Positions 1 through 8,875 of a stretch of DNA of 64,000 nt are shown piece after piece. Each line of letters begins with the position of its first letter. The first letter of the stretch is position 1. Source of the DNA: Hydrogenophaga sp. (GTDB taxonomy: Bacteria > Pseudomonadota > Gammaproteobacteria > Burkholderiales > Burkholderiaceae_C); contig JAURYH010000029.1 in the NCBI GenBank assembly GCA_030653975.1, positions 1 to 64,000 on the forward strand, given 5' to 3'. The translations under genes and the position numbers were made by a program. The notes below the pieces were generated by a model. The model saw nothing but the letters and a program-made list of their open reading frames with translations. It was not told where the DNA came from and did not search any database.

Positions 1-140
1 CAACTGCTTGCCTTTCTCAAGGCGCTATGACACCGTGGAATATGCCGACACTCCACACTGTCCAACGACTCCGGTCCGTCCCGCTGCACGCGCGCCGCCA
101 GCACTGCTCGGAATAATCCTGGGCGCGGAATACTGGCGCA
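1..140. mobile_element. Possible end of an IS21-like element interrupting the recombinase
   Basis: Recombinase homology stops near position 136. The remaining 135 bases carry three copies of an ATTCC-containing motif, read on the minus strand as TATTCCGCG, TATTCCGAG and TATTCCACG. Multiple short terminal repeats are typical of IS21-family ends. No transposase frame or second end is inside the window, so the family assignment is weak; a simple deletion junction is the alternative. Confidence 0.25.
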
Positions 141-849
141 GCGTGTGCATCGACACGCGCTTGTCGATTTGGGCGGCATCGGCGGCCAGGTGAATCGCGC
201 GATTGAGTTGCCGGGTGGACAGCGAGTCCATGGGGTTGAGTCCCGGAAACAGCCAGCCATTGGGCAGGATCTTGCCTTGCGCGTGACCCACCCGCCACCA
301 TGCCCGCAGCCGCTCGAGCAGCACGGGCGAGAGCAAGGCGTAGCGGTCCTTGCGACCCTTGCCTTGCTCCACGCGCAGTGTCATGCGCTCACTGTCGATA
401 TCGGTGACCTTCAACGCGCAGACCTCGCTGACGCGCAGTCCGGCCCCATAGGCCACGGACAGCGCCGCCTGGTACTTGGGGTTCGGTGCAGCGGCGATCA
501 GACGGGCGACCTCGTCGCAGCTCAGCACCACCGGCAGCGGGCGTGGCTGGTGCACAGGATGCACCTTGACCAACAGCTCGGCGTGGCCCAGCGTCACATC
601 GAAGAAGAACTTCAGGCCACTGAGCGTGGAGTTGATGGTCGGAGGTGCCGTGCCGGTCTCGACCATGTGCAGCTGGAAGGCCCGAAGGTCCTCGGCGGTG
701 GCGGTGTCCGGCGATCGCTTGAGAAAGGCGGCGAGCCTGCGAACGGCGCGGATGTAGTGGATCTGGGTCTTGCCGTTGAACTTGCGCATCCGCATGTCGT
801 CGATCATGCGTTGGCGCAACGGAGAGACGGAGGGCGTCAATGAGCTCAT
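25..849 (-). pseudogene. Tyrosine recombinase (IS91-associated type), C-terminus lost
   Basis: The reading frame starts at an ATG and keeps the SAM-like N-terminal domain (about residues 10-95) and most of the catalytic domain. Visible catalytic residues are Arg139 (GAGLRVSEV), Lys164 (GKGRK) and the HxxR motif His235-Arg238 (MHTLR). Right after Arg238 the family sequence, which normally continues as HSFATHLL and then the GH and Tyr motifs, is replaced by an unrelated 36-residue tail. The nucleophilic Tyr is therefore missing and the product should be inactive. It lacks the extra helix insert of integron integrases and resembles the recombinase usually found beside IS91-family transposases. 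No transposase is visible within the window; it would lie to the left. Confidence 0.75.
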
Positions 850-1249
850 GGTTCAACTCCTGTCGAAGAGCGAGGCGGATTGCCTCGCCCGTCAACTTGG
901 CAGAACCAGCGGCGGAACGAATAACCACGACGTCGCCGGAGCGATTACCGCGCGAGCGGTTTAGTCCACTCGCTGCACACCCGCCGTCCAAGTCAAGGGT
1001 TTGTTCGTCAACAACGGGCCGGAGCACCAGTTCATCCTTGGCGTTAGCAGTCGTTCCAGGGCCCACATCAATCGTGCGACCGGTCTGGGTGGTCAAGCGG
1101 TCGCACAAGGAGCAGCTCGTTGAACCTGCTGTTTAGTCACTCCCAAAGAAATTTAACCGTCGTGCTCGAACTCCTTATGCCTGGGGGACGAGAAGTTCAA
1201 CCGCACGCTGAACTTGATTTTGGTGTGACCGCCCAGGGGGACTTGGCGG
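850..1249. other. Repeat-rich non-coding stretch upstream of the recombinase
   Basis: About 400 bases without a convincing gene. The heptamer GTTTAGT occurs at 959-965, 1131-1137 and, just beyond this stretch, at 1300-1306: spacings of 172 and 169 bases. Two perfect inverted repeats are present: GTGCGACCG (1074-1082) with CGGTCGCAC (1098-1106), and TGACCGCC (1226-1233) with GGCGGTCA (1245-1252). The arrangement recalls recombination-site arrays, but the bases do not match the integron attC core consensus. Confidence 0.4.
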
Positions 1250-1696
1250 TCAACGCACCGCCTTCACCCGAGGACAAACCAGCTTCTGCAGCGCTGCCTG
1301 TTTAGTGCGATTCAGCAATGCTAGTTCCGGCACCCAGGATCCGCCGCGAGCAATGAAACGATGGGCGGCCTCAATGACTTGAGCTATGTCATCGCGGACT
1401 GGTCGCTCTGATGCGAACGGGTCAGCCACACGGGCGACTTGCTGTGCGTCCCATCGTTCGACATCAAGCACACCATTCTCATCGATGTCGAGAATGGAGA
1501 ATGTGCAGCGAACTATCGTTGTTGGCTCATGACCCACCAAGGAAATCGCGATACTGGCCTGGCGCACACGCTGTTCAGAGAATTCGGGAATGCGGGTATC
1601 GGATTCCCGACGCAACATTCGCATGAAGGCCGCGTTGGACAGCGCGTGCACAGTGTCGTCGGCGGCAATCAGGAACAACTTTGAGGACAATCCCAT
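1250..1696 (-). CDS. Hypothetical protein, second gene of a two-gene unit
   Basis: A 148-residue protein of unknown function with no recognised domain, predicted soluble, with an acidic middle and a basic C-terminus (PRVKAVR). The ATG is preceded by GGAAG at good spacing, and the start lies 12 bases after the stop of the zinc-ribbon gene upstream, so the two are probably one transcript. The stop codon sits in the right arm of a perfect inverted repeat (1226-1252). It may be cargo of the accessory segment that also holds the broken recombinase. I do not recognise a function. Confidence 0.6.
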   Translation of the reverse strand: MGLSSKLFLIAADDTVHALSNAAFMRMLRRESDTRIPEFSEQRVRQASIAISLVGHEPTTIVRCTFSILDIDENGVLDVERWDAQQVARVADPFASERPVRDDIAQVIEAAHRFIARGGSWVPELALLNRTKQAALQKLVCPRVKAVR

Positions 1697-1708
1697 GGGA
1701 TCTTCCGG

Positions 1709-2011
1709 TTAGACGCTGGGGGTCTTTGGGTGGTTGCTCAAATCCCATAGGCTGCCCTTCCAGTTCGAAATACGACCCTCCGTGCGGCAAGCGGGGCAGG
1801 CCCACACTATGGCATCGTCCTGGGCACGTACAGCCTCGACCGCGTTCTTCTTGCATTTGAAGCAGGTCGGAGCGGCAAAGGTGTCTTCTGTGGCGCCCGA
1901 CGCATGAGCGACCACGTTGACAAGAAACTGCGCCATTGCAAGGGCCGGACCCTTGACTGGGCCAATTGCACCGGACTTGTCGAGGAAATGTGTGAGATCG
2001 GTGATGTGCAT
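1709..2011 (-). CDS. Small zinc-ribbon-like hypothetical protein
   Basis: A 100-residue protein starting MHITDLTHFLDK. Upstream in-frame TTG codons would add 39 residues without family resemblance, so the ATG at 2011 is preferred. It has two CxxC knuckles (CFKC near residue 50 and CPAC near residue 77) followed by EGRISNWKGSLWDLS. This layout matches a widespread uncharacterised family of small proteins that ends in a CP-C-x-x-G-I-S-x-W-x-G-T-x-W-D-L signature. Zinc binding is inferred from the cysteines. It appears to be the first gene of a two-gene operon, and what it does is unknown. Confidence 0.6.
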   Translation of the reverse strand: MHITDLTHFLDKSGAIGPVKGPALAMAQFLVNVVAHASGATEDTFAAPTCFKCKKNAVEAVRAQDDAIVWACPACRTEGRISNWKGSLWDLSNHPKTPSV

Positions 2012-2147
2012 CGTGCGTGACTCAATCTTCTGCCGGGACTTAAGCGTCGAGGTTGATCCAGAGCCACCCTGTCTCACAGCTGAGTAGCAACATATCTGAG
2101 ACTCAATCGAAACCACCCATGGTGGCAACGGATTGACAAAACAGGGC

Positions 2148-2211
2148 GATTTCGCACACCGTCAATTGCTTGTACGTGGAGCGAAATCTACCCAATGGTC
2201 ATGACCACTGG
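2148..2211. repeat. Nested inverted repeats / palindrome in an intergenic gap
   Basis: GATTTCGC (2148-2155) is repeated inverted as GCGAAATC (2181-2188). Directly after it lies a near-perfect palindrome at 2192-2211, whose core TGGTCATGACCA (2196-2207) is perfect. These sit in the roughly 285-base gap between the hypothetical operon and the terminator of the tRNA gene. They could be operators for the small operon or recombination sites; nothing else was found in the gap. Confidence 0.45.
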
Positions 2212-2297
2212 GGCGATTCTGGATATACCCAAAGGTCACAAACCGAGTTCAGCCTGTCTGTGACGGCACAGACCTCGTCACAAACCTCGACACAAAC

Positions 2298-2326
2298 AAA
2301 AAAGCCCACGTTACCGTGGGCTTTTT
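2298..2326 (-). terminator. Intrinsic terminator after tRNA-fMet / alpha operon
   Basis: A perfect 12-bp stem (2299-2310 with 2315-2326) with a four-base loop, whose outer pairs are A/T runs. On the minus strand it gives a GC-rich hairpin followed by a T tract, 24 bases after the tRNA CCA end. The symmetric A and T runs make it potentially bidirectional, so it also shields the cluster from transcription arriving from the left. Confidence 0.9.
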
Positions 2327-2350
2327 GACAAGCTAAGTGCTTGATTTTAT

Positions 2351-2427
<77 letters not shown>

Positions 2428-2444
2428 TCAAGCCTTGTATTCTA

Positions 2445-2840
2445 TCACGCTTTCGCGTCGTCTGCCGCCGGTGTGGCGTCTTCTGCCCGGTCCACCAGTT
2501 CGACCAGCGCCATGGGTGCATTGTCACCCACGCGGTACCCCATTTTGAGAATGCGGGTATAGCCACCAGGACGGGCGGCGAAGCGCGGGCCCAGTTCGTT
2601 GAACAGCTTGACGACCACATCGCGGTCACGCAAACGGTCAAATGCCAGGCGGCGGTTGGCCACGGTAGCCACTTTGGCCAGGGTGATCATGGGTTCAACC
2701 ACGCGGCGCAGCTCTTTGGCCTTGGGCACCGTGGTCTTGATGACTTCGTGCGTGAGCAGCGAGTTCATCATGTTGCGCAGCATGGCGAGGCGGTGCTCGC
2801 TGGTGCGGTTGAGTTTGCGAAGTCCGTGTCCGTGACGCAT
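2445..2840 (-). CDS. rplQ: 50S ribosomal protein L17
   Basis: A 131-residue L17, a large-subunit protein lying near the exit of the peptide tunnel. The N-terminus ([17 protein letters not shown]) and the [10 protein letters not shown] segment are characteristic. The C-terminus carries a short Ala/Asp-rich tail as in other Burkholderiales. AGGAAA is spaced correctly before the ATG. It is the last protein gene of the alpha operon, after rpoA, and is followed after 17 bases by tRNA-fMet. Confidence 0.98.
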   Translation of the reverse strand: MRHGHGLRKLNRTSEHRLAMLRNMMNSLLTHEVIKTTVPKAKELRRVVEPMITLAKVATVANRRLAFDRLRDRDVVVKLFNELGPRFAARPGGYTRILKMGYRVGDNAPMALVELVDRAEDATPAADDAKA

Positions 2841-2913
2841 GGTGATTTCCTTTCAGTGTTTTGCCCCCAGCCGTGTCAGGTACTGGGAGTTCGTCAGACT
2901 GGTGTCGACGATT

Positions 2914-3900
2914 TCAGTGTTTGTCGAGACCGGCCGGCGGCCAGTTTTCGAGCTTCATACCCAAGGTCAGGCCGCGCGAAGCGAGCACTTCCTTGATTTC
3001 GTTGAGCGACTTGCGACCCAGGTTGGGGGTCTTGAGCAGCTCGTTCTCGGTGCGCTGGATCAGGTCACCGATGTAATAGATGTTTTCCGCCTTGAGGCAG
3101 TTGGCCGAACGCACCGTGAGCTCAAGCTCGTCCACCGGACGCAGCAGGATCGGATCAAACTGCTGCGAGCTGCGCTGCGCAGGCGCGTCAAAGGCCGAGA
3201 GTTCCACGCCTTCGAGCTGTGCGAACACCGCCAGTTGCTCCACCAGGATCTTGGCCGACGCACGAACCGCTTCTTCCGGACCGATCGATCCGTTGGTTTC
3301 GATTTCAAGCACCAGCTTGTCGAGGTCGGTACGCTGTTCAACGCGGGCGCTCTCGACGGTGTAGCTCACGCGGCGAACCGGCGAGAACGAAGCGTCGAGC
3401 ACGATGCGGCCGAGTGAACGCGACTGGTCGTCGTTGCGACGCAGGCTGCCCGGCACATAACCACGGCCTTTTTCGACCTTGATCTGCATGTCCAGCTTGG
3501 CGCCGGCCGACAGGGTGGCAATGACGTGGCCGGGGTTGACGATCTCGACGTCGTGCGGCGTCTGGATGTCAGCCGCCGTGACCAGGCCTTCACCGTCCTT
3601 GCGCAGGCTCAGGGTGACTTCGTCGCGGTTGTGCAGCTTGAAGACCACGCCCTTGAGGTTGAGCAACATGTTGACGACGTCTTCCTGCACGCCATCAATG
3701 GAGGAGTACTCGTGCACCACACCCGCGATGGTGACTTCGGTGGGCGCGTGACCCGTCATGGAAGACAGCAGCACGCGACGCAATGCGTTGCCCAGCGTGT
3801 GCCCGTAGCCGCGTTCAAAGGGCTCCAGAGTCACTTTGGCGCGATTGGTCGAAATTTGCTCGACGTTGATGGTTTTGGGCTTGAGCAGATTGTTCAGCAT
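2914..3900 (-). CDS. rpoA: RNA polymerase alpha subunit
   Basis: A 328-residue alpha subunit. The N-terminal domain (about 1-235) includes the dimerisation segment [21 protein letters not shown]. The C-terminal domain (about 250-328) contains the segment around [22 protein letters not shown] that binds UP elements and activators. GAAGGAAG precedes the ATG. The length is normal. It lies between rpsD and rplQ in the classic alpha operon order. Confidence 0.98.
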   Translation of the reverse strand: MLNNLLKPKTINVEQISTNRAKVTLEPFERGYGHTLGNALRRVLLSSMTGHAPTEVTIAGVVHEYSSIDGVQEDVVNMLLNLKGVVFKLHNRDEVTLSLRKDGEGLVTAADIQTPHDVEIVNPGHVIATLSAGAKLDMQIKVEKGRGYVPGSLRRNDDQSRSLGRIVLDASFSPVRRVSYTVESARVEQRTDLDKLVLEIETNGSIGPEEAVRASAKILVEQLAVFAQLEGVELSAFDAPAQRSSQQFDPILLRPVDELELTVRSANCLKAENIYYIGDLIQRTENELLKTPNLGRKSLNEIKEVLASRGLTLGMKLENWPPAGLDKH

Positions 3901-3993
3901 TCAGACTTCCTTCAGTACCCTCGGCTCGTTACACCGATAAGGCAGACGGAGCATGGCCCGGCCGCTGCCATGAAGCAGTGACCGGGAACGAAA

Positions 3994-4617
3994 TTAACGG
4001 GAATACAGTTCGACGATCAGCGATTCGTTGACGTCGGAGGCAAATTCGTCGCGGTCAGGCGATTTCTTGAACACGCCTTCAGCCTTGTCAACCGACACGT
4101 CGACCCAGGCCGGGAAACCGATCTGCTTGGCCAGCTCCAGCGCCTCGATCACGCGGGCCTGCTTCTTCGACTTCTCGCGCACGGCGATGACATCACCGGC
4201 CTTGACCGAATAAGAAGGGATGTTGACCGATTGGCCATTGACGGTGATCGCCTTGTGCGACACGATCTGACGCGCTTCGGCGCGGGTGGAGGCAAAGCCC
4301 ATGCGGAAGACCACGTTGTCGAGACGCGCTTCGAGCAGGAACAGCAGGTTGGCACCGGTGTTGCCACGGCGGCGATCGGCTTCTGCGAAATAGCGGCGGA
4401 ACTGGCGCTCCAGCACGCCATAGGTGCGCTTGACCTTCTGCTTCTCGCGCAGCTGCACGCCGAAATCGGAGGTGCGCTGACCCGAGGTGCGGCCATGCTG
4501 GCCGGGCTTGGAATCAAACTTGGCCTTGTCGCTGATCGAGCGGCGGGCGCTCTTGAGCAACAGGTCAGAGCCTTCACGGCGGGAAAGTTTGGCCTTGGGG
4601 CCGAGGTAACGTGCCAC
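3994..4617 (-). CDS. rpsD: 30S ribosomal protein S4
   Basis: A 207-residue primary 16S rRNA-binding protein, starting [15 protein letters not shown] after a GTG codon. AAGGA lies at the right distance before that GTG. A longer in-frame extension to 4719 would run through the intergenic terminator and is rejected. The S4 domain (about residues 97-160, [20 protein letters not shown]) is intact. In E. coli S4 represses the alpha operon post-transcriptionally; here the gene has its own structured 160-base leader. Confidence 0.97.
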   Translation of the reverse strand: MARYLGPKAKLSRREGSDLLLKSARRSISDKAKFDSKPGQHGRTSGQRTSDFGVQLREKQKVKRTYGVLERQFRRYFAEADRRRGNTGANLLFLLEARLDNVVFRMGFASTRAEARQIVSHKAITVNGQSVNIPSYSVKAGDVIAVREKSKKQARVIEALELAKQIGFPAWVDVSVDKAEGVFKKSPDRDEFASDVNESLIVELYSR

Positions 4618-4707
4618 GTTGGGTTCCTTGAGTTGTCTGCCGCAACCCGCATCGAGAAGATGCCATTGCGGGAGCCATTCCCTGAACGGGATGGCGGTGG
4701 GCTTAGC

Positions 4708-4760
4708 AAAAAATGCCACCGCAGAGACTGCGGTGGCGCTGAAAAAAGCTTTTGATTATA
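4708..4760 (-). terminator. Intrinsic terminator with promoter-like box between rpsK and rpsD
   Basis: On the minus strand a perfect 9-bp stem, GCCACCGCA (4737-4729) with TGCGGTGGC (4723-4715), has a five-base loop and is followed by a T tract (4713-4708). A perfect TATAAT (4760-4755) lies just upstream, 18 bases after a CTGACG box that overlaps the rpsK stop. Further hairpins follow before rpsD (for example CCCGCA...TGCGGG). The layout suggests partial termination that separates rpsM-rpsK from rpsD-rpoA-rplQ. Confidence 0.75.
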
Positions 4761-4780
4761 CCGCGCTCGGCGGTACCGCG

Positions 4781-5185
4781 TCAGATGCGACGGCGTTTCT
4801 GAGGACGGCAACCGTTGTGTGGCACGGGCGTCACATCGGCGATCGAGTTGATGCGGATGCCCAGGGCACCCAGGGCACGCACCGAAGACTCGCGGCCAGG
4901 ACCTGGGCCCTTGATCTCGACGTCCAGGTTCTTGATGCCCTGCTCGATGGCAGCACGACCAGCCACCTCGGAAGCCACCTGGGCGGCAAAGGGCGTCGAC
5001 TTGCGCGAGCCTTTGAAACCCTGACCACCCGACGAGGCCCAGGACAATGCGTTGCCCTGACGGTCGGTGATGGTGATGATGGTGTTGTTGAACGAAGCGT
5101 GCACGTGGGCAATGCCGTCGGCAATGTTCTTGCGGACTTTTTTGCGGACGCGTGCGGATGCGGCGCTGTTGGGTGACTTAGCCAT
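4781..5185 (-). CDS. rpsK: 30S ribosomal protein S11
   Basis: A 134-residue S11, part of the platform of the small subunit near the E site. Conserved segments such as [28 protein letters not shown] (given by position: about residues 27-54) and the C-terminal [13 protein letters not shown] are intact. It sits 18 bases after rpsM. It is followed by an intrinsic terminator before rpsD, which is unusual for an alpha operon. Confidence 0.98.
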   Translation of the reverse strand: MAKSPNSAASARVRKKVRKNIADGIAHVHASFNNTIITITDRQGNALSWASSGGQGFKGSRKSTPFAAQVASEVAGRAAIEQGIKNLDVEIKGPGPGRESSVRALGALGIRINSIADVTPVPHNGCRPQKRRRI

Positions 5186-5203
5186 GAGGGTCCTTCAAAC
5201 CGT

Positions 5204-5569
5204 TTATTTCTTCAGCGACTGGGCTGCCTTGCGCGGTCCCTTGCGGGTGCGGGCATTGGTCTTGGTGCGCTGACCACGCACTGGCAGGCCACGGCGGTGG
5301 CGGAAACCACGGTAGCAACCAATGTCCATCAAACGCTTGATGTTCATGGTCGTTTCGCGGCGCAGATCGCCTTCGATCGTGAAAACGCCAACCTGGTCAC
5401 GGACTTTTTCAAGTTCCGCGTCGGTCAGGTCCTTGATTTTTTTGGCGTAGTCGATGCCGCAGGCTTCACAAATCTTGCGAGCGCGGGTACGGCCAATGCC
5501 AAAAATTGCCGTCAAGCCGATTTCGGCGTGCTTGTGCGGCGGAATGTTGATGCCTGCAATACGAGCCAT
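5204..5569 (-). CDS. rpsM: 30S ribosomal protein S13
   Basis: A 121-residue S13, which contacts the head of the small subunit, the P-site tRNA and L5. It begins [26 protein letters not shown] and ends in the basic tail [21 protein letters not shown], which reaches the decoding region. AGGAACATC precedes the ATG. It follows rpmJ in the normal order. Confidence 0.98.
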   Translation of the reverse strand: MARIAGINIPPHKHAEIGLTAIFGIGRTRARKICEACGIDYAKKIKDLTDAELEKVRDQVGVFTIEGDLRRETTMNIKRLMDIGCYRGFRHRRGLPVRGQRTKTNARTRKGPRKAAQSLKK

Positions 5570-5591
5570 GATGTTCCTCTAAACGAACCGA

Positions 5592-5705
5592 TCAGCCTTG
5601 ACGCTGTTTGTGACGGGGATCGGTGCAGATGACTCGCACAATCCCGTGACGCTTGATGATCTTACAGTTGCGGCACATTTTCTTGACCGAAGCTGAAACT
5701 CTCAT
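5592..5705 (-). CDS. rpmJ: 50S ribosomal protein L36
   Basis: A short gene of 37 residues, [19 protein letters not shown] at the start and RHKQRQG at the end. Cys11, Cys14, Cys27 and His32 form the zinc ribbon of the zinc-binding (C+) form of L36. AGGAG precedes the ATG. It lies between infA and rpsM, as in other Burkholderiales. Confidence 0.96.
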   Translation of the reverse strand: MRVSASVKKMCRNCKIIKRHGIVRVICTDPRHKQRQG

Positions 5706-5749
5706 AGTTTTCTCCTAGATATTCCAAAATTTCTCAAAACAACCGCTCA

Positions 5750-5968
5750 TTACTTCGATCGGAAAACAATCCGTGCCCGGGTCAGGTCGTAGGGGGTGAG
5801 CTCCACTTTGACCTTGTCGCCTGGCAGGATGCGGATGTAATGCATCCTCATCTTGCCGGAGATATGTCCCAGGACCACATGGCCATTTTCCAGCTTGACC
5901 CTGAAAGTTGCGTTGGGCAGGTTTTCAATCACCTCGCCCTGCATCTCGATCAAATCGTCCCTGGACAT
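5750..5968 (-). CDS. infA: Translation initiation factor IF-1
   Basis: A 72-residue S1/OB-fold protein that binds the A site of the 30S subunit during initiation. The sequence from [20 protein letters not shown] through [18 protein letters not shown] is typical. It is placed between secY and rpmJ. The gap to secY is 9 bases, so translation of the two genes is probably coupled. Confidence 0.97.
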   Translation of the reverse strand: MSRDDLIEMQGEVIENLPNATFRVKLENGHVVLGHISGKMRMHYIRILPGDKVKVELTPYDLTRARIVFRSK

Positions 5969-5977
5969 ACGGCCAAA

Positions 5978-7297
5978 TCAGTTGCCAACGGAAGTTTTGA
6001 AGTTAGCCTTTTTCAGCAGCGATTCATATTGCTGCGACATCATGTAGTTCTGCACCTGGGCCATGAAGTCCATGGTGACCACCACAATGATCAGCAGGGA
6101 GGTGCCGCCAAAATAGAACGGCACGTTGTACTTCAGGATCAGAAACTCCGGCAACAGACACACCGCGGTGATGTAGATCGCACCAACGAAAGTCAGTCGC
6201 AACAGGATCTTGTCGATATAGCGAGCCGTCTGGTCACCCGGACGAATGCCTGGAATGAATGCGCCGCTCTTCTTCAGGTTGTCAGCCGTTTCACGGCTGT
6301 TGAACACCAGCGCCGTGTAGAAGAAGCAGAAAAAGATGATCGCAGCGGCGTACAGGGCCACATAGATCGGCTGACCGGGCGACAGGGCCGAAGCAATGTC
6401 ACGCAACCAGCGTGTGGAGTCACCGGTGCTCACCCAGCTCACCACCGTGGTGGGCAGCAGGATGATGCTCGATGCAAAGATCGGTGGAATCACGCCAGCC
6501 ATGTTCAGCTTGAGCGGCAGGTGTGACGACTGACCGCCGTAGACCTTGTTGCCCACCTGACGGCGCGCGTAGTTCACCAGTATTTTGCGTTGTCCGCGTT
6601 CGACAAACACCACGAAGTAGGTGACCAGAATCACCAGCGCGATGATGAAGATCGACACCAGGATGTTCATCGCACCGGTGCGCACGAGTTCAAGCAAGCC
6701 GCCAATGGCGCTTGGCAGACCCGCGGCAATGCCTGCAAAAATCAGGATCGAGATGCCGTTGCCCAGACCGCGTTCGGTGATCTGCTCACCCAACCACATC
6801 AGGAACATCGTTCCCGCCACCAGACTGACCACAGCCGTCAGACGGAAGGCCATGCCCGGATCGATGACGAGCCCCTGTTGACCCTCCAACGCGAGGGCAA
6901 TGCCCATCGATTGAAAGATGGCCAGACCCAGCGTTCCGTAACGGGTGTAGGAGGTGATCTTGCGGCGGCCGGCTTCGCCTTCCTTCTTCAACTGCTCAAA
7001 CGTGGGAACCACGTAGGTCATGAGCTGCATGATGATGGACGCCGAGATGTACGGCATGATGCCCAGCGCGAACACGGTGAACCGCGACAAGGCGCCACCA
7101 GAGAACATGTTGAACAGGCTCAGAATGCCACCTGCCTGGCCCTTGAACAACTGTTCCAGTTGCGCAGGGTCGATCCCGGGCACGGGAATGTGTGCCCCGA
7201 CGCGGTAGACCACCAAGGCCAGCAACAGGAACACCAGTCGGCGACGCAGGTCGCCGAACTTGCCTGTTTTGGCCAGAGTTGCGGATCCAGTTGCCAC
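5978..7297 (-). CDS. secY: Protein translocase subunit SecY
   Basis: A 439-residue inner-membrane channel of the Sec system with about ten transmembrane helices. GTG at 7297 is chosen because GAAGG lies seven bases upstream; a longer frame to 7363 would overlap rplO. Conserved landmarks include [12 protein letters not shown] after helix 1 (plug region), [15 protein letters not shown], and the GFIPGIRPG-like segment (here [17 protein letters not shown]) in the C-terminal half. It follows rplO in the spc operon order. Confidence 0.97.
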   Translation of the reverse strand: MATGSATLAKTGKFGDLRRRLVFLLLALVVYRVGAHIPVPGIDPAQLEQLFKGQAGGILSLFNMFSGGALSRFTVFALGIMPYISASIIMQLMTYVVPTFEQLKKEGEAGRRKITSYTRYGTLGLAIFQSMGIALALEGQQGLVIDPGMAFRLTAVVSLVAGTMFLMWLGEQITERGLGNGISILIFAGIAAGLPSAIGGLLELVRTGAMNILVSIFIIALVILVTYFVVFVERGQRKILVNYARRQVGNKVYGGQSSHLPLKLNMAGVIPPIFASSIILLPTTVVSWVSTGDSTRWLRDIASALSPGQPIYVALYAAAIIFFCFFYTALVFNSRETADNLKKSGAFIPGIRPGDQTARYIDKILLRLTFVGAIYITAVCLLPEFLILKYNVPFYFGGTSLLIIVVVTMDFMAQVQNYMMSQQYESLLKKANFKTSVGN

Positions 7298-7319
7298 GGT
7301 AACCTTCGTTTGCGTCCGT

Positions 7320-7751
7320 TTAGACCAGGGAGCCGCCAGCGGCTTCGATCGCCTGCTTCGCACCGGCGGTTGCGCCGATGTTCTTCAGGGTCACGGCGCG
7401 GGTGATTTCACCGGTCTTGATGACCTTGACGCGCTTGGCCAGATTGGCCACCAGACCAGCTTGCTTCAACACCAGGATGTCGACTTCAGCCACGTCGAGC
7501 GCGCTGATATCGGTCAGCGTGACTTCAGCATTGAACTGGAGCAGAGCCGACTTGAAACCACGCTTGGGCAGACGGCGCTGCAGCGGCATTTGACCGCCTT
7601 CGAAGCCCACCTTGTGGTAGCCGCCCGAACGCGATTTCTGGCCCTTGTGGCCACGACCGGCGGTTTTACCCAGACCGGAGCCGATGCCACGGCCGACACG
7701 GCGCTTGGCGTGCTTGGCGCCTTCAGAAGGCTTGATGGTATTGAGTTCCAT
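7320..7751 (-). CDS. rplO: 50S ribosomal protein L15
   Basis: A 143-residue L15, a late-assembling large-subunit protein. The Gly/Arg/Lys-rich N-terminal extension ([20 protein letters not shown]-like, residues 10-30) and the C-terminal globular part are present. Normal length. It lies between rpmD (16 bases upstream) and secY. Confidence 0.98.
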   Translation of the reverse strand: MELNTIKPSEGAKHAKRRVGRGIGSGLGKTAGRGHKGQKSRSGGYHKVGFEGGQMPLQRRLPKRGFKSALLQFNAEVTLTDISALDVAEVDILVLKQAGLVANLAKRVKVIKTGEITRAVTLKNIGATAGAKQAIEAAGGSLV

Positions 7752-7767
7752 GACGTGCGCCTGTTCT

Positions 7768-7950
7768 TCAGAGTACTTTGACCAGGTAGCTGATCTTGTT
7801 GATCATGCCGCGAACTGCCGGGGTGTCCTGCAATTCGCTGGTGCTGTTGAGCTTGCGCAGGCCCAGGCCGCGCACGGTGTCGCGGTGCGACTGCTTGGTT
7901 CCAATGGGGCTGCGCACCAGTTGAACCTTGACGGTGTTTTGTGTGGTCAT
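7768..7950 (-). CDS. rpmD: 50S ribosomal protein L30
   Basis: A 60-residue L30 with the typical [20 protein letters not shown] and [13 protein letters not shown] segments. Its length is normal for the bacterial short form. It follows rpsE by 11 bases and precedes rplO. Confidence 0.97.
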   Translation of the reverse strand: MTTQNTVKVQLVRSPIGTKQSHRDTVRGLGLRKLNSTSELQDTPAVRGMINKISYLVKVL

Positions 7951-7961
7951 GATCGTTCCAA

Positions 7962-8480
7962 TCAGCCCAGAATTTCTTCTACCGACTTGCCGCGCTTGGC
8001 AGCAACGTCAGAAGGCGTGGTCGAATTCTTCAGTGCGTCCAGCGTGGCACGCACCAGGTTGTAGGGGTTGCTTGAACCGTGGCTCTTGGCCACGACATCG
8101 GTGATGCCCAACACTTCGAACACGGCACGCATCGGGCCGCCAGCAATGATGCCGGTACCCTTGGAGGCCGGCAACATCATCACGTTGGAAGCGCCGTGTT
8201 CGCCGTGCACGCTGTGGTGCAGCGAGCCGTTCTTGAGCGAGACCTTGATCATGTTGCGGCGGGCCTTTTCCATGGCCTTTTGCACGGCCACCGGAACTTC
8301 CTTGGCCTTGCCTTTGCCCATGCCGACGCGGCCATCGCCATCACCGACCACGGTCAGCGCTGCGAAACCGAGAATGCGACCGCCCTTGACCACTTTGGTC
8401 ACGCGGTTGATCGCGATCATCTTCTCGCGCAAACCGTCGTCGCTTGCTTCGTTTTTTACATTAGCCGTAAATTTAGCCAT
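7962..8480 (-). CDS. rpsE: 30S ribosomal protein S5
   Basis: A 172-residue S5, involved in decoding fidelity at the mRNA entry channel. The double-stranded RNA-binding-like domain (about residues 15-80, with [22 protein letters not shown]) and the C-terminal domain ([19 protein letters not shown]) are intact. Located between rplR and rpmD as expected. Confidence 0.98.
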   Translation of the reverse strand: MAKFTANVKNEASDDGLREKMIAINRVTKVVKGGRILGFAALTVVGDGDGRVGMGKGKAKEVPVAVQKAMEKARRNMIKVSLKNGSLHHSVHGEHGASNVMMLPASKGTGIIAGGPMRAVFEVLGITDVVAKSHGSSNPYNLVRATLDALKNSTTPSDVAAKRGKSVEEILG

Positions 8481-8498
8481 TTTGTGTATTCCGTTTGA

Positions 8499-8864
8499 TC
8501 AGAACTGCAGACCGGCTTCGCGGGCCGCGTCTGCCAGGGCTTTCACCCGGCCGTGGTAAGCAAAACCCGAGCGGTCAAAGGCGACCTTCTCGATGCCGGC
8601 TGCCTTCGCCTTTTCAGCGATGCGCTTGCCGACCAGCTGGGCGGCAGCGGTGTTGCCACCCTTGCCAGCACCACCGATCTGGGCCCGCACTTCGGCTTCG
8701 GCCGTGGAGGCGGTGGCCAGCACTTGGGTGCCGTCGTCGGAAATGACGCTGGCGTAGATGTGCAGGTTGGTGCGGTTCACGGTCAGGCGGACGGCGCCTT
8801 GCTGCGCAATGCGGATGCGCGTCTGACGGGCCCGGCGGAGACGTTGCTCTTTTTTCGTCAACAT
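8499..8864 (-). CDS. rplR: 50S ribosomal protein L18
   Basis: A 121-residue 5S rRNA-binding protein. The basic N-terminus ([18 protein letters not shown]) and the C-terminal [25 protein letters not shown] are typical. It is 11 bases after rplF and 18 bases before rpsE. Confidence 0.98.
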   Translation of the reverse strand: MLTKKEQRLRRARQTRIRIAQQGAVRLTVNRTNLHIYASVISDDGTQVLATASTAEAEVRAQIGGAGKGGNTAAAQLVGKRIAEKAKAAGIEKVAFDRSGFAYHGRVKALADAAREAGLQF

Positions 8865-8875
8865 GATCCTGATCC

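Noticed and set aside
25-849. Integron integrase with attC array
   Set aside because: The recombinase lacks the integron-specific helix insert, matches the IS91-associated group better, and the nearby repeats do not fit the attC core consensus.
4618-4719. N-terminal extension of rpsD
   Set aside because: It would translate through the terminator hairpin; a GTG with a good AAGGA site gives the exact S4 family start.
4755-4784. Strong rpsD promoter
   Set aside because: The TATAAT is perfect but the -35 is weak and the start would fall about ten bases before a terminator, so it is only mentioned within the leader feature.
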